From a virus, in the IMG/VR virus record IMGVR_UViG_3300023175_001502, positions 1 to 64,000 of that record: a stretch of DNA of 64,000 bases; one strand, written 5' to 3'. Position 1 is the stretch's first letter. Each line of letters opens with the position of its first letter. The position numbers were made by a program, and so were the translations under genes. A model generated the notes under the pieces. It did not search any database and was not told the DNA's origin. It saw nothing but the letters and a program-made list of their open reading frames with translations. Positions 50,065 through 58,784 of the stretch are shown one piece after another.

Positions 50065-50259
50065 TCATGTTTTTAAACTCTCATATCTTATACATACCGC
50101 CTGAGTACCTATTGGAAAATACTCATCCTTAGCACCTTTCTCAAGTGCTAATTTTTCTCTAGCAATAAAACACTCATTGACAGTGTCAAAACGACCATAC
50201 TCTTTTGCAATAGGGTGTCCGTGTGCTGTTAATGCAATGTAAACTAAAACCCATTCCAT
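50065..50259 (-). CDS. small conserved T4-like phage protein
   Basis: 64 residues. The hydrophobic N-terminus ('MEWVLVYIALTAHG') might be membrane-associated or a buried strand; 'ECFIAREKLALEKG' and 'IGTQAVCIRY' are conserved-looking. I recall near relatives in cyanophages. Its ATG overlaps the stop of the 37-residue gene (TAATG). Confidence 0.65.
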   Translation of the reverse strand: MEWVLVYIALTAHGHPIAKEYGRFDTVNECFIAREKLALEKGAKDEYFPIGTQAVCIRYESLKT

Positions 50260-50372
50260 TAGTCTACCTCATAGTTTTCTGCTAAAGCTCTTAGCATTTC
50301 TATAAGCTCTCGTATAGTTGCTAGATCTTGATCTCTTTCTGTATCAATTTCTATTTCCATTTTTACTTTCAT
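50259..50372 (-). CDS. small acidic helical protein, 37 residues
   Basis: ATG at 50372 preceded by GGAG; reads MKVKMEIEIDTERDQDLATI and continues as an acidic helix to a stop at 50261-50259. It fills the gap between DNA polymerase and the 64-residue gene, with a TAATG junction to the latter. Coding is supported by spacing and ribosome-binding site. Function unknown. Confidence 0.6.
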   Translation of the reverse strand: MKVKMEIEIDTERDQDLATIRELIEMLRALAENYEVD

Positions 50373-50373
50373 A

Positions 50374-53043
50374 TTACTCTCCAAAGTCAAACAAACTGTT
50401 AAATGTATTGTGTTGCTTTGTATCTTCTAGCGGATAGTCTAACACACCAATTAAGTTTCCAAGTTTGTTATCGATAATTGTTTCTGCCATTGCTGAATCA
50501 TCAAATGGCAGTTCTTTAAACCATTCAGGAATACGCAGCTCATCTGTTGGATAAGCGACACTTGTATAACCTAAAGGATTCTGTTTTAATTTGCATACAA
50601 TAACTTTCATACCATCTACAATTTCTTGCGAATACTTGTCACCGTTCATACGTTTTAGTGTATTCCAGTTGATGCTTGCTCGTACGTGGCCTGGCATATT
50701 TGCCTTGCCTTGTTTTTGCTCTAGTCTCTGATAGTGTCCAATCTTGTTTGCACGTTTAGGCGAACCTTTCTCCCAACCTGGACGATTTTCAAACTCTTTT
50801 CTAAATACAGTTATACGTTCAAGTACTTCTTCTTGTGGAACATCTGTAAGCACCATAAGAAGAATTTCACTTAGAAACTCTTGCATAAACACAGGAGTAT
50901 CTGAACGCCTCAAGTCTAAGCCCATTGCTTTTACTTTGCCTGGTTTTCCATCTGTGTCTGTTCTAAAGCCTTCGTTATCATAAACTAGTGCCGCATAACG
51001 CTTCTTAGTAATATACAGTCCGCTTTGTGCTACAATTTCTCTACCAGCGGCAATAACTTCTGCACGACTTTTTGGACAATGAAATGCTTCACCCATAAAG
51101 TCTGAAAATGTAGTATTAGCCGCTTCGCAAACTTGATCATACAGTGTTACCACAGTATCTTTATCAAAAGGAATTTTTCCTTCGTCAATATCATCTTTTA
51201 ATACAGGATATGCACTAAAGTAAACCGAGTCTGTATCACCGTATATAATTGCTTTGCCTACATGATCGTATTCACCTGTAATTACTTTGTTTACTTCTGC
51301 ACTCATATGTTTAACAATAGTACGACCAGTAAGTGTAGTTGATTGTCCTATCCTTTTGTCAAAAAATCTGCAACCAGGATTAAGAATGGCCCCGTAAAGA
51401 GAGTTAAGATTAATTTTCTTAACAAGTTGCCGTTTGTCCCAAAATGCAATTTCAGTTTCATTGCCTGCGTCTTTTGCTTTTTTGAGCATACCTTGTAGTT
51501 CTTTACGTTCTGCATACCACCTCTTTAGTAGTCCGGGAATAACTCCTTCGAACTCAGTTGTAAATATTGTACCATTAGATGAAAGCATCCAAGGTTGATT
51601 ACTATCGAAAATTAGTTTATATAATTCAGCACCGCTTAATACATCGCTGGTTCCGTTTTCCCAATCCACAGTTAGTGCAACATCACGCTTCTGTTCCATA
51701 ACAGCTTCATATTCTTCTGTGCTAAATCGTCCTTCCCAACTACCTGCAAATGACTTCTTTTTAAGTGTCATATCTTCGTGTACACGGGCTTCTGATATCT
51801 CTGGACGTATTTGTCCTATGATTGTTTCTGGAGCCATGTTCAGCGCACGAATCACACTAGGATATAGACTGTTCAAGTCCATTGACCCAATCCATTTATG
51901 CAAGCCTTTTTTAGGAAACGCAACATATGCACCTGCGGCTTGTGTGTTCTCATCATCACGTCTAGGACGATTAGGAACTTGTAAGCCTCTGTTATGTGCT
52001 TCGTTTACAATCGCTTGCTCTGTAACAGCAACAGCACCCATTGTAGTTTGTAGTAGTACAGTATTTGCATGAGCAAGTTCATTGCTAAGATCAATAAAGC
52101 GTAGCTTCTTGTCTAGTTTGTCTAGTAGTGCGGTATCTTGTATGTTATATTCGATAAATTTGCGGAAGTCATTGTTGTATAATTGATCTAATGTACCTTC
52201 ATATGGTACTTTGTTTTCGCCTACTTCAATCTCACCAATAGCATCCAATCGATATGAGTGTCGTTCTTCGTATGTGTACTTACGATATAGTTCTAGACTG
52301 TCTAAATGCACACGACCTACTAAGTCAAATGTTTCTGCTTGCTTCCCATATTTTTCATATTCACGCTTCTTAGGAAGTTGTCCCCACAAACAAAAACGTC
52401 TTGTATCATCTTTGCTGAGTACACGACTTGTTCTGTTTACAGTGTAAGGAATATCATAACCCTCACTGTTCCAACCTGACAAAATATCAGCATCTTCAAT
52501 CAGCGTTAAGAACGTGTCGATCATATCACCTTCACGTTCAAACAGCATTACATTTTCGATACCTTCAAGTTCTTTCTTTGCCTGCTCCATTGTAAGTGTC
52601 TTAGGCGGAACAGCAAGACAAACCATAGTTTCCATCCATTGCAAGTATACAGATATGGATGTAATGGGCATAAACGGATCACTAGGATCAGCAAAGCCTC
52701 GCTCCGGGTCAAAGTCTGTTTCAATATCGAAAAACGCAATGTTTAGTTTAGGAGCATCTTGGTTGAGATAATTCTCACTTAGACATTGAAAGATCGGATT
52801 AATATCGCTTTCAAAAAGTTCTTTGTTTTTATTGATGGCAACTTCTTTGCGGAAGTCTTTTGTGTTTTTACAAACAATACGTGTTAGGGGATCTCCGTAC
52901 ACACTTTTGTACTTACCACGCTCGTCTTTGTAGTAGAATGTGTACTTTGCTTGATACTCGTGAAAGTGTCTCTTTCCATCTTTACGCTCTACAACTCTGA
53001 TGATATCAGAATCGCGATCAAACATAGCGTCAACGTAACTCAT
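50374..53043 (-). CDS. 43: family B DNA polymerase (gp43-like)
   Basis: 889 residues, near T4 gp43 (898). Exonuclease motifs: Exo I 'IAFFDIETD' (D106, E108), Exo II 'LSGWNSEGYDIPY', Exo III 'YNIQDTALLD'. Polymerase motifs: A 'SMDLNSLYPSVI', B 'KKINLNSLYGAILN', C 'IIYGDTDSVYFSA'. The C-terminus may hold the clamp-binding peptide ('NTFNSLFDFGE'). No intron or intein. CGAAGGAG precedes the ATG, and a hairpin (53086-53105) lies in the leader. Confidence 0.93.
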   Translation of the reverse strand: MSYVDAMFDRDSDIIRVVERKDGKRHFHEYQAKYTFYYKDERGKYKSVYGDPLTRIVCKNTKDFRKEVAINKNKELFESDINPIFQCLSENYLNQDAPKLNIAFFDIETDFDPERGFADPSDPFMPITSISVYLQWMETMVCLAVPPKTLTMEQAKKELEGIENVMLFEREGDMIDTFLTLIEDADILSGWNSEGYDIPYTVNRTSRVLSKDDTRRFCLWGQLPKKREYEKYGKQAETFDLVGRVHLDSLELYRKYTYEERHSYRLDAIGEIEVGENKVPYEGTLDQLYNNDFRKFIEYNIQDTALLDKLDKKLRFIDLSNELAHANTVLLQTTMGAVAVTEQAIVNEAHNRGLQVPNRPRRDDENTQAAGAYVAFPKKGLHKWIGSMDLNSLYPSVIRALNMAPETIIGQIRPEISEARVHEDMTLKKKSFAGSWEGRFSTEEYEAVMEQKRDVALTVDWENGTSDVLSGAELYKLIFDSNQPWMLSSNGTIFTTEFEGVIPGLLKRWYAERKELQGMLKKAKDAGNETEIAFWDKRQLVKKINLNSLYGAILNPGCRFFDKRIGQSTTLTGRTIVKHMSAEVNKVITGEYDHVGKAIIYGDTDSVYFSAYPVLKDDIDEGKIPFDKDTVVTLYDQVCEAANTTFSDFMGEAFHCPKSRAEVIAAGREIVAQSGLYITKKRYAALVYDNEGFRTDTDGKPGKVKAMGLDLRRSDTPVFMQEFLSEILLMVLTDVPQEEVLERITVFRKEFENRPGWEKGSPKRANKIGHYQRLEQKQGKANMPGHVRASINWNTLKRMNGDKYSQEIVDGMKVIVCKLKQNPLGYTSVAYPTDELRIPEWFKELPFDDSAMAETIIDNKLGNLIGVLDYPLEDTKQHNTFNSLFDFGE

Positions 53044-53085
53044 TTATTCTCCTTCGTTGCTTGTGGCCAACTTAACCTTCTACTT

Positions 53086-53105
53086 GCCAGGCAATTGCCT
53101 TTGGC
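53086..53105 (-). other. hairpin in the leader of DNA polymerase mRNA
   Basis: Read on the - strand, GCCA pairs with TGGC around an inner GGC-AATT-GCC stem with a small bulge (a near-palindromic 20 bases). It ends 43 bases before the gp43 ATG and has no T run, so it is not a classical terminator. T4-type polymerases regulate their own mRNA through a leader hairpin, which makes this a candidate operator. Confidence 0.4.
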
Positions 53106-53106
53106 G

Positions 53107-53385
53107 TTATAAAATATATAGTCTAGATAGGGCGATACTGTTCATAATTATGAACCATCCAGTTAGTATTAATACCCAAGGTAACTTACGTCTATATGCA
53201 CCATAAAAACTTGCACAACTACCTACAAAGTAAAAGGGTAAAAATATATCTGGTCTAGGCACAAGTACAGTATATGTAAGTATAGCACTACCTATTATAA
53301 CAGATATTGCACCTACCATTTCTGCATAGTGTGCAATCGGATCAGAATTCAAACTTTCTAACCAAAATTCCCTAATACTTTGCAC
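53107..53385 (-). CDS. small membrane protein, three predicted helices
   Basis: 92 residues with three hydrophobic stretches: about 22-42 ('VGAISVIIGSAILTYTVL'), 47-65, and 70-88 ('WVLILTGWFIIMNSIAL'). No signal peptidase site. Shares one base with the preceding DsbA-like gene end. Possibly a phage-encoded inner membrane or transporter-like protein; function unknown. Confidence 0.6.
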   Translation of the reverse strand: MQSIREFWLESLNSDPIAHYAEMVGAISVIIGSAILTYTVLVPRPDIFLPFYFVGSCASFYGAYRRKLPWVLILTGWFIIMNSIALSRLYIL

Positions 53386-53645
53386 TACTTGTCCTTACCG
53401 ACTGTGACAACTAGTGTTTCTAAGTCATCAAATTCGTCAGACACTCTTTCCCAATCACCTTTTTGTGCAATTTTAATTGCTTTATTAATTAAACTTGGCT
53501 TGATATCAAGTTCTTCTGCTACGGCTTTTACAGTATCTTTTAAACCTAACTGTAAATCTTCTACTTCCTGTAGTACTGTAACACCTTCATTTACTAGTCT
53601 TTCTAGTTTGGCCTTTTCATCGGCACCGAAAACACGACTTCCCAT
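53385..53645 (-). CDS. DsbA-like dsDNA-binding/late transcription protein
   Basis: 86 residues; the pattern 'LKDTVKAVAEELDIKPSLIN' then 'GDWERVSDEFDDLETLVVTV' resembles T4 DsbA (89 residues), a double-stranded DNA-binding protein linked to late transcription. The match is by eye and short. AAGGAG precedes the ATG and a perfect sigma70-like promoter lies upstream. Confidence 0.6.
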   Translation of the reverse strand: MGSRVFGADEKAKLERLVNEGVTVLQEVEDLQLGLKDTVKAVAEELDIKPSLINKAIKIAQKGDWERVSDEFDDLETLVVTVGKDK

Positions 53646-53671
53646 AAGGATCTCCTTTAAATTTAAACACT

Positions 53672-53700
53672 ATTATATTATATTATTGAGGTCTTGTCAA
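53672..53700 (-). promoter_or_regulatory. sigma70-like promoter for the DsbA-like gene
   Basis: On the - strand, TTGACA (53700-53695), 17 bases, TATAAT (53677-53672). The -35 box overlaps the stop codon of the preceding gene. Confidence 0.78.
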
Positions 53701-54539
53701 GAGCTTTTTTCGGCTAATTTGCGATAAAGCATTTCTTTGATAGATTCTTGAGAAAAGTCTTTCTTGTATTTCTCTTTGCGAGGAATGACTTTGGTTTTGT
53801 CACCGTGTGATCCAGCTGCACCACTTTTACGTAATGCTTCCATATCACGCCAATTAGGATCTCTAGCCTTTATAACTGGTTTCTTATTTTTCTTTGCCTC
53901 TTTTTTAGTTTCTGCCTTTTTAATTAAATCTAATAGTTCTTTCTTTAACATCGGATCTGCTAAAATTTTGTTTAGTGTATCCGAATATTTGTCTAATTCT
54001 TTGTTAAAATAACTTTGCTTCTTTACTACTGTTTTTGTTGTTTTAGGTTTAGGATCTTTTTTACCTTTACCTGTAAACACATTACTAATACCCTTAGTTA
54101 GTGCGTCTGGACCTAGTGCTCCACCAGGTTGTACTGATTTGTAACCTTGCTGGAAAGCATCTAATGGGCCTTCTTCTATGTTATTGTCTAAACTATCACC
54201 TACTAGTTTATTTCTAGCAGGATGTGGACTTTCGTTACCACCCGGCTTAGAGCTTTTTGTAAATGCATCTTTGCCTTTAAGTTGGCCTGCACTACCTTTC
54301 TTTTGTCCTTCTGTAAGAGTAACACCTGCTAGTTTAGCAAAGTCACTTATACTGTATTCTCTGTCAACAGGCATAGTTCCTTCTGGAACTTCCACACTTT
54401 CCTGCACGTAATTTTTGGTATTTTCCACACTTTTCTGCGGCAAAGAATCATTTGCTTGTGCTTGTAACTTAGCAAGATCTTCTGCAGGGTTAGTTGGTTC
54501 TATATTAAATAATGTATGTTGAAGTTTATGAAAATCCAT
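53697..54539 (-). CDS. conserved marine T4-like phage protein, low complexity
   Basis: 280 residues, Lys/Gly/Pro-rich and probably flexible, with a short 'YSISDFAKLAGVTLTEGQK' module and a Lys-rich helical region ('LLDLIKKAETKKEAKK'). The SDFA-AGV type module also occurs in scaffold or structural proteins of cyanophages as I recall. No catalytic motif. The next gene starts 3 bases upstream. Confidence 0.6.
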   Translation of the reverse strand: MDFHKLQHTLFNIEPTNPAEDLAKLQAQANDSLPQKSVENTKNYVQESVEVPEGTMPVDREYSISDFAKLAGVTLTEGQKKGSAGQLKGKDAFTKSSKPGGNESPHPARNKLVGDSLDNNIEEGPLDAFQQGYKSVQPGGALGPDALTKGISNVFTGKGKKDPKPKTTKTVVKKQSYFNKELDKYSDTLNKILADPMLKKELLDLIKKAETKKEAKKNKKPVIKARDPNWRDMEALRKSGAAGSHGDKTKVIPRKEKYKKDFSQESIKEMLYRKLAEKSS

Positions 54540-54541
54540 AA

Positions 54542-55381
54542 CTACATCTTTACACAGTTATCAACGGTCTTACCGCCTTTTTTCTTGGTGCCCATACGCT
54601 TGTAGCCTTTCCAGCATACTTTACCGTCAACACCTTTTTGCTTTTCTTCTTTTACGTTACGCCAGTTTGGGTATCCGCAATCTGAACATAAGTTTTCAAC
54701 TTTCTTTGGTAAACCCTTATGCTTTGTTGCGGCAAAATCTTTAGCATCTTTCTTACTAATGTCTTTTGCTACTTTTGCAACTTCTGGACTTGCTGGCTCT
54801 TCTCCTTTTTTAGCGGAGTAAACCATACCCATAAATTTTTGTTGTGCTTGTGATTTAGCTTTTTCTACTAAACTTTTTTTTTGACTTAAATTTTCTGAAA
54901 GTTTATCTGATAAAGACTCTTTATAGCCTTTTTCTTTCTTAGCAATAGCAATAGCAGCCTTTTGTTTGTTGCTTTTGCCTTTGCCTTCGCTTACAGCATT
55001 ACAATTACAATACTTACATGTTGGAGGACATGTGCAATCTTCAGCTTTAACATCAGAACCACAGCACTTGTCTGAACAATAAGTATCTTTGCCTTCGCCG
55101 ATAGGAGCCATATCGTCTTGTGCTTCTTGATAGTCGAGATGATGATATACAGAACTTAGATAATCTGCAGCTTTAGTGATTTTAGATTGTACCCAACCTT
55201 CTAGCCCTTCAGCTTCGCTTACACCTTTGAGCATCTCATGTAACTTAATTGAATACTTAGCGGCTTTGTACAACTCGGCACGTGCCATTTGTACTTCGTG
55301 ATCTTTCTCTGCTCTGTCTGCAAGATCAGCTAATCCTTCTTTTACAAGTTGGTCTTTATTTTTTAGTTCTGCTTCTCTCAT
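54542..55381 (-). CDS. modular Cys-rich phage protein with DUF3008-like segment
   Basis: 279 residues. N-terminal helical module ('ELYKAAKYSIKLHEML'); a Cys-rich knot at about 105-130 ('YCSDKCCGSD', 'CTCPPTCKYCNC') that may bind zinc; then 'QQKFMGMVYSAKKGEEPASP' and 'SKKDAKDFAATKHKGLPKKV', matching the DUF3008 pattern; a 'CSDCGYPNW' zinc-ribbon-like turn; and the C-terminal 'CWKGYKRMGTKKKGG' module. It looks like a mosaic of modules shared by cyanophage proteins. Possibly a virion or internal head protein. Confidence 0.6.
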   Translation of the reverse strand: MREAELKNKDQLVKEGLADLADRAEKDHEVQMARAELYKAAKYSIKLHEMLKGVSEAEGLEGWVQSKITKAADYLSSVYHHLDYQEAQDDMAPIGEGKDTYCSDKCCGSDVKAEDCTCPPTCKYCNCNAVSEGKGKSNKQKAAIAIAKKEKGYKESLSDKLSENLSQKKSLVEKAKSQAQQKFMGMVYSAKKGEEPASPEVAKVAKDISKKDAKDFAATKHKGLPKKVENLCSDCGYPNWRNVKEEKQKGVDGKVCWKGYKRMGTKKKGGKTVDNCVKM

Positions 55382-55400
55382 TAGTAACTCCTACTAAGTA

Positions 55401-55408
55401 TATTTATC
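55401..55408 (-). promoter_or_regulatory. T4-late-like promoter box GATAAATA
   Basis: GATAAATA on the - strand, overlapping the stop codon (TAA) of the 72-residue gene and 20 bases before the start of the 279-residue gene. Confidence 0.5.
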
Positions 55409-55622
55409 TCTTTGCTACTTTGCCGCCCATCAAATTGTTTTTGATATCAAGTGCATTTTTTGCTGTTCCGTCTGAATTCTTTGCTTGCGGCGCTTCAGGA
55501 GCACCGTATTTGCCTTTTTTCTTTCCTTTTGCATATGCATATGTAGGATTTACGACACTTGCAATACTACCTGCTGAACTTGCACCTGCACTAGCGGCTT
55601 CTGTAATATCTTTTATTTTCAT
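55404..55622 (-). CDS. small Ala/Gly/Lys-rich phage protein
   Basis: 72 residues beginning 'MKIKDITEAASAGASSAGSI', with a Lys-rich middle and ending 'GGKVAKR'. The start of this protein (MKI..I.EAASAGA..AG.IA) is one I recall in several T4-like cyanophages. Probably virion-related; function unknown. Overlaps the ParB-like gene by 4 bases. Confidence 0.6.
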   Translation of the reverse strand: MKIKDITEAASAGASSAGSIASVVNPTYAYAKGKKKGKYGAPEAPQAKNSDGTAKNALDIKNNLMGGKVAKR

Positions 55623-57190
55623 TTTTTACCACCCTTCATGTTTGCACACCAGTGATACATCTTACCTCGTTCACCACTATACTTTTTTGCTTTTTTACGT
55701 AAACTAGTTACACTTCCGCTACAACTAGCACCTGCCTTTTTGACTCTGCCTGGGCGACTCTTGCCTTTCACTTTACCGTCTGCAAAGTTTTCTGCAAGTT
55801 CGGCAACTTCATCTGGTACTTCAAATTGCCATACAGTTGCTTTACCGTCTTTTGCCATCATTGCTGTAAGTCTTGTGTTTCCGCCAATTAATTCTTTATA
55901 ACCGTCGCTGTAAACAGCAACAATAGGCATTTCAACTGAACCTTTTTCTAATTGTGCTAACGCTCTTTTTTGTTTGTTTTTATCTAAACTTTTAAATGAA
56001 TTAATATCTGCGGCATCTGTATTGTTGATATCACTTGCATCTGTAATAGTTATTTCTTTACCCTTTTTTGCAAGTTCTATCCATGCTTGTTTTCCAATCT
56101 TGCGAAACTCAGGATAACGCTCTGCTTCGTCCCATTCTACATCTAGTTGTGGTTTTACAAAGTTTTCTGCTATCATTTCTTCTAATGAAGTGTCAATCAT
56201 CCTAACAGTTGCAAATTCTTCGCCCATAAGTCTTAGTGCATCAAATCTATGATGTCCGTTTACTATACGTCCTTTAGGATCAATAGTTAATGGACTATAG
56301 TTACCGTCTTTAACCTTACTTAGTTGTTTTTCTAACTTACGTAAATCTCTGTTTCTTTGTACACTTTTAAGTTTACTAACTTTAATTTTACCTAGTTTGC
56401 CTTGATTCTTTATTTGTGGAGGTGCTTCACCACCTGTAGGCTCATCATCAAAATGTGCATCTTGATAACCAGACGCATCTTGAACATCGTATCCTATACG
56501 TGCAAGTTGCTTCATTAGATACTTCGTTTCTTTTTCGCCAGCATACGGTGCAATAACAACATCAGGTTCGTCTACATTAGAACCTGCTGGCATTGACTTT
56601 AGATTTGCTAAATTTGTACCAATTTTATAGTGATCATATGCTGTGTCAGACTTTGCTAAGAATGTGTTCTTAGGGTTAGGTATTGCTTTTCCTTCGCTGT
56701 ACTTTGCTTTACGCTTTGCAATGGTTTTCTTACGCTTCATTTGCGGAGTTTCTAATGCTGCAATTACTTCGTTATAACCTTTAAGCATACTCATAAAGGC
56801 ATCATAGCCTGTACCACTTAGAACTTTTTCTACACCGTCTGCATTGTAATCTAAGTTATCAATAAAACCTTCTAGTCTTTGTTTTAATCTATTTTTAAGA
56901 CCATTTAGTGTATATACACCTACGCCTTTAACCCATACTTCTAAGTTATCTGGGTCAAAGTCTTTAACATCATGTATGTCAGCATACTTGCCTTCGGCAA
57001 GTCCTAAATTAAATAGTACATTAGTTGACTTACCTTTTACTTTACTACTAAGTGTAGGAGGATTGCCACCCTTGTCAACCTTGTTACCAAACTTTCCTGC
57101 TTCTTTAGGTATTTGATTTACATCCACATCTACTGTAGTGTTTACACCTTTTACAATTCTACCATCTTCTGCAAGTTCTTTAAACTTCAT
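55619..57190 (-). CDS. large modular protein with two ParB/Srx-like motifs
   Basis: 523 residues. Two ParB-N-like cores: 'KGRIVNGHHRFDALRLMG' in the middle and 'GYKELIGGNTRLTAMMA' towards the C-terminus; the Asn-Gly-His-His-Arg and Gly-Asn-Thr-Arg parts suggest nucleotide-dependent binding or nuclease activity. The C-terminus 'CSGSVTSLRKKAKKYSGERG' plus 'YHWCANMK' is a module shared by other cyanophage proteins. The ATG at 57190 (ATGA with the preceding stop, AGAGGA upstream) is preferred over one 54 bases earlier. Confidence 0.65.
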   Translation of the reverse strand: MKFKELAEDGRIVKGVNTTVDVDVNQIPKEAGKFGNKVDKGGNPPTLSSKVKGKSTNVLFNLGLAEGKYADIHDVKDFDPDNLEVWVKGVGVYTLNGLKNRLKQRLEGFIDNLDYNADGVEKVLSGTGYDAFMSMLKGYNEVIAALETPQMKRKKTIAKRKAKYSEGKAIPNPKNTFLAKSDTAYDHYKIGTNLANLKSMPAGSNVDEPDVVIAPYAGEKETKYLMKQLARIGYDVQDASGYQDAHFDDEPTGGEAPPQIKNQGKLGKIKVSKLKSVQRNRDLRKLEKQLSKVKDGNYSPLTIDPKGRIVNGHHRFDALRLMGEEFATVRMIDTSLEEMIAENFVKPQLDVEWDEAERYPEFRKIGKQAWIELAKKGKEITITDASDINNTDAADINSFKSLDKNKQKRALAQLEKGSVEMPIVAVYSDGYKELIGGNTRLTAMMAKDGKATVWQFEVPDEVAELAENFADGKVKGKSRPGRVKKAGASCSGSVTSLRKKAKKYSGERGKMYHWCANMKGGKK

Positions 57191-57402
57191 TTCTTGCGTC
57201 CTCTGAATTGTACTGGTCCAGTCATGTACGGTTTTGAAAACCATAACTTAAACCATTCTGCATCACCAGGTTTTACACCTAGTTTCTTTTCTTTCTTTTT
57301 TAGTTCTGCGGCTGTGATAGATGGATTTTCATCTATCTTGTATTCTGAGTAGCCTTTGAATTCGTTTATGCCTGCTAACTTTTTGAGAACTTCGATGTCC
57401 AT
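57187..57402 (-). CDS. small conserved phage protein
   Basis: 71 residues: 'MDIEVLKKLAGINEFKGYSE', then a Lys-rich helix ('ELKKKEKKLGVKPGDAEWFK') and 'LWFSKPYMTGPVQF'. I recall the 'EWFKLWFS.PY.TG' ending in cyanophages. Function unknown. Overlaps genes on both sides. Confidence 0.6.
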   Translation of the reverse strand: MDIEVLKKLAGINEFKGYSEYKIDENPSITAAELKKKEKKLGVKPGDAEWFKLWFSKPYMTGPVQFRGRKK

Positions 57403-58454
57403 GCGTCTTTATCTCCTTTAGCGGCTGCCTTTCTTCTAGCGGCTATTTTATCTTTAACAGAATCTTCTTCTGGTGGTCTTTTCTTTGTTACAGTTGTACG
57501 TTTAGGTGTCTTTGTAACAAAACCTAGTATTTCATTTATATCTTCATCAGTAATAGTATATGCTCTATCACCTCTAGTTTTAATTTCTTTACCTACAAGC
57601 ATTTTAAGAACACGTGATAGTTTATCTATATCTTCTTCTTTTTCAATAGCGTCTTGTATCATTTTAGTAAGAAATGATCTTAATGATGCTTTATTAACAA
57701 CTAAATCACCTTCGTCTATATCTTTACCTTTAGCACGTTGATCGTCGACCCAGTCTTCATATTCTCGAGCACTTTGTACTTTGTCTGAATCTGGATCATA
57801 ACCCATTGCTATAAGTTCTTCTGAGCTTTTGTTAGGTTTTTCAGGACGTATGCCTTCTGTTGCTGGCTCTTTATCTTTGATACCCATACCGTTACGCACA
57901 GCATCGTACATTGTTTGTGCTAGTTTAGGATCTGGTACACCTTGTGTAAATGCTTCTAGATTACCCTCAGCGGCAGCAAGTCTCATCTTGCTTGCACTCA
58001 TTCCTTCGGCACCTTCTGCATCTGGGTCACGTGCTCCTGCACTTACAACTTTCAGTGTGTTAAATTCAAATGGTATTTTGCCTGATTTATCTGGCTTGCC
58101 ATTGTATGTATCGAACATAGTTTGGAAGCCTTCTACTCTGTCGCTACCTGCAACAAATATAAGATCAGTATATCCTAAACCTTGGAGCATTTCTAATGCT
58201 TGCACTGGTGTACGAACACTTTGGTGCCCTACATTAATACCAGGAAAAAACTTTTTGGCAAACTTTAATTTAGTAGCAAAATCTAATGGATCTGTTTTTG
58301 GCTTTTGTGTTTGCGACAAGAACAAATAATGATCGCCGTCGTGCTTTTTTATTTGATCCACAAGTTTGCTATGACCAATTGTTGGAGGATTAAGTCGACC
58401 AAAAGCAAGAACTGCCTTTTTTGCTGGTGCTTCAAACAGTTCTCGGAGAAACAT
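57375..58454 (-). CDS. nucleotidyltransferase-like protein (cytidylyl/NMN adenylyl type)
   Basis: 359 residues. 'VLAFGRLNPPTIGHSKLV' has the (H/T)xGH motif of the cytidylyltransferase superfamily; 'FVAGSDRVEGF' and 'GMSASKMRLAA' (ISxTxxR-like) complete the active site. The C-terminal half is a Lys/Asp-rich helical extension with no known domain, perhaps for virion assembly. An NAD or phospholipid role cannot be distinguished. It shares one base with the next gene. Confidence 0.72.
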   Translation of the reverse strand: MFLRELFEAPAKKAVLAFGRLNPPTIGHSKLVDQIKKHDGDHYLFLSQTQKPKTDPLDFATKLKFAKKFFPGINVGHQSVRTPVQALEMLQGLGYTDLIFVAGSDRVEGFQTMFDTYNGKPDKSGKIPFEFNTLKVVSAGARDPDAEGAEGMSASKMRLAAAEGNLEAFTQGVPDPKLAQTMYDAVRNGMGIKDKEPATEGIRPEKPNKSSEELIAMGYDPDSDKVQSAREYEDWVDDQRAKGKDIDEGDLVVNKASLRSFLTKMIQDAIEKEEDIDKLSRVLKMLVGKEIKTRGDRAYTITDEDINEILGFVTKTPKRTTVTKKRPPEEDSVKDKIAARRKAAAKGDKDAWTSKFSKS

Positions 58455-58783
58455 TAGTATTCCCCTTCTTCTATGTTCTTAATTTCCTCAGACTTAATAC
58501 GTTCGATAATTGACTCTTGATCTACATCAGTAAACACACTTTGTGGAGGATCTAAATCATACTTTTTACAGTATGATTCCATTGCTGATTTTACTAAAGG
58601 CAAAAGAGCTTCATTAAAATTAATATCTTCACCAGCTCTAAACTTATCTGAAAGTAATGACATTACAGGATAGTATTCTTTTCTGTAAAACATGGGGTCG
58701 TTTTTCATATAACATTGGCAATCTTGTGCAACGTCATATGGTAAAGTAAATTCGTCTTTTTTATCTAGTTCAAAAAGTTTCAT
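58454..58783 (-). CDS. small phage protein, function unknown
   Basis: 109 residues starting 'MKLFELDKKDEFTLPYDVAQ', helical, ending in an acidic tail. The ATG at 58783 follows AGGA by 10 bases; a longer frame to 58855 overlaps the preceding gene and is less likely. Confidence 0.55.
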   Translation of the reverse strand: MKLFELDKKDEFTLPYDVAQDCQCYMKNDPMFYRKEYYPVMSLLSDKFRAGEDINFNEALLPLVKSAMESYCKKYDLDPPQSVFTDVDQESIIERIKSEEIKNIEEGEY

Positions 58784-58784
58784 A

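Noticed and set aside
53086-53105. Hairpin as an intrinsic terminator
   Set aside because: No T run follows on either strand.
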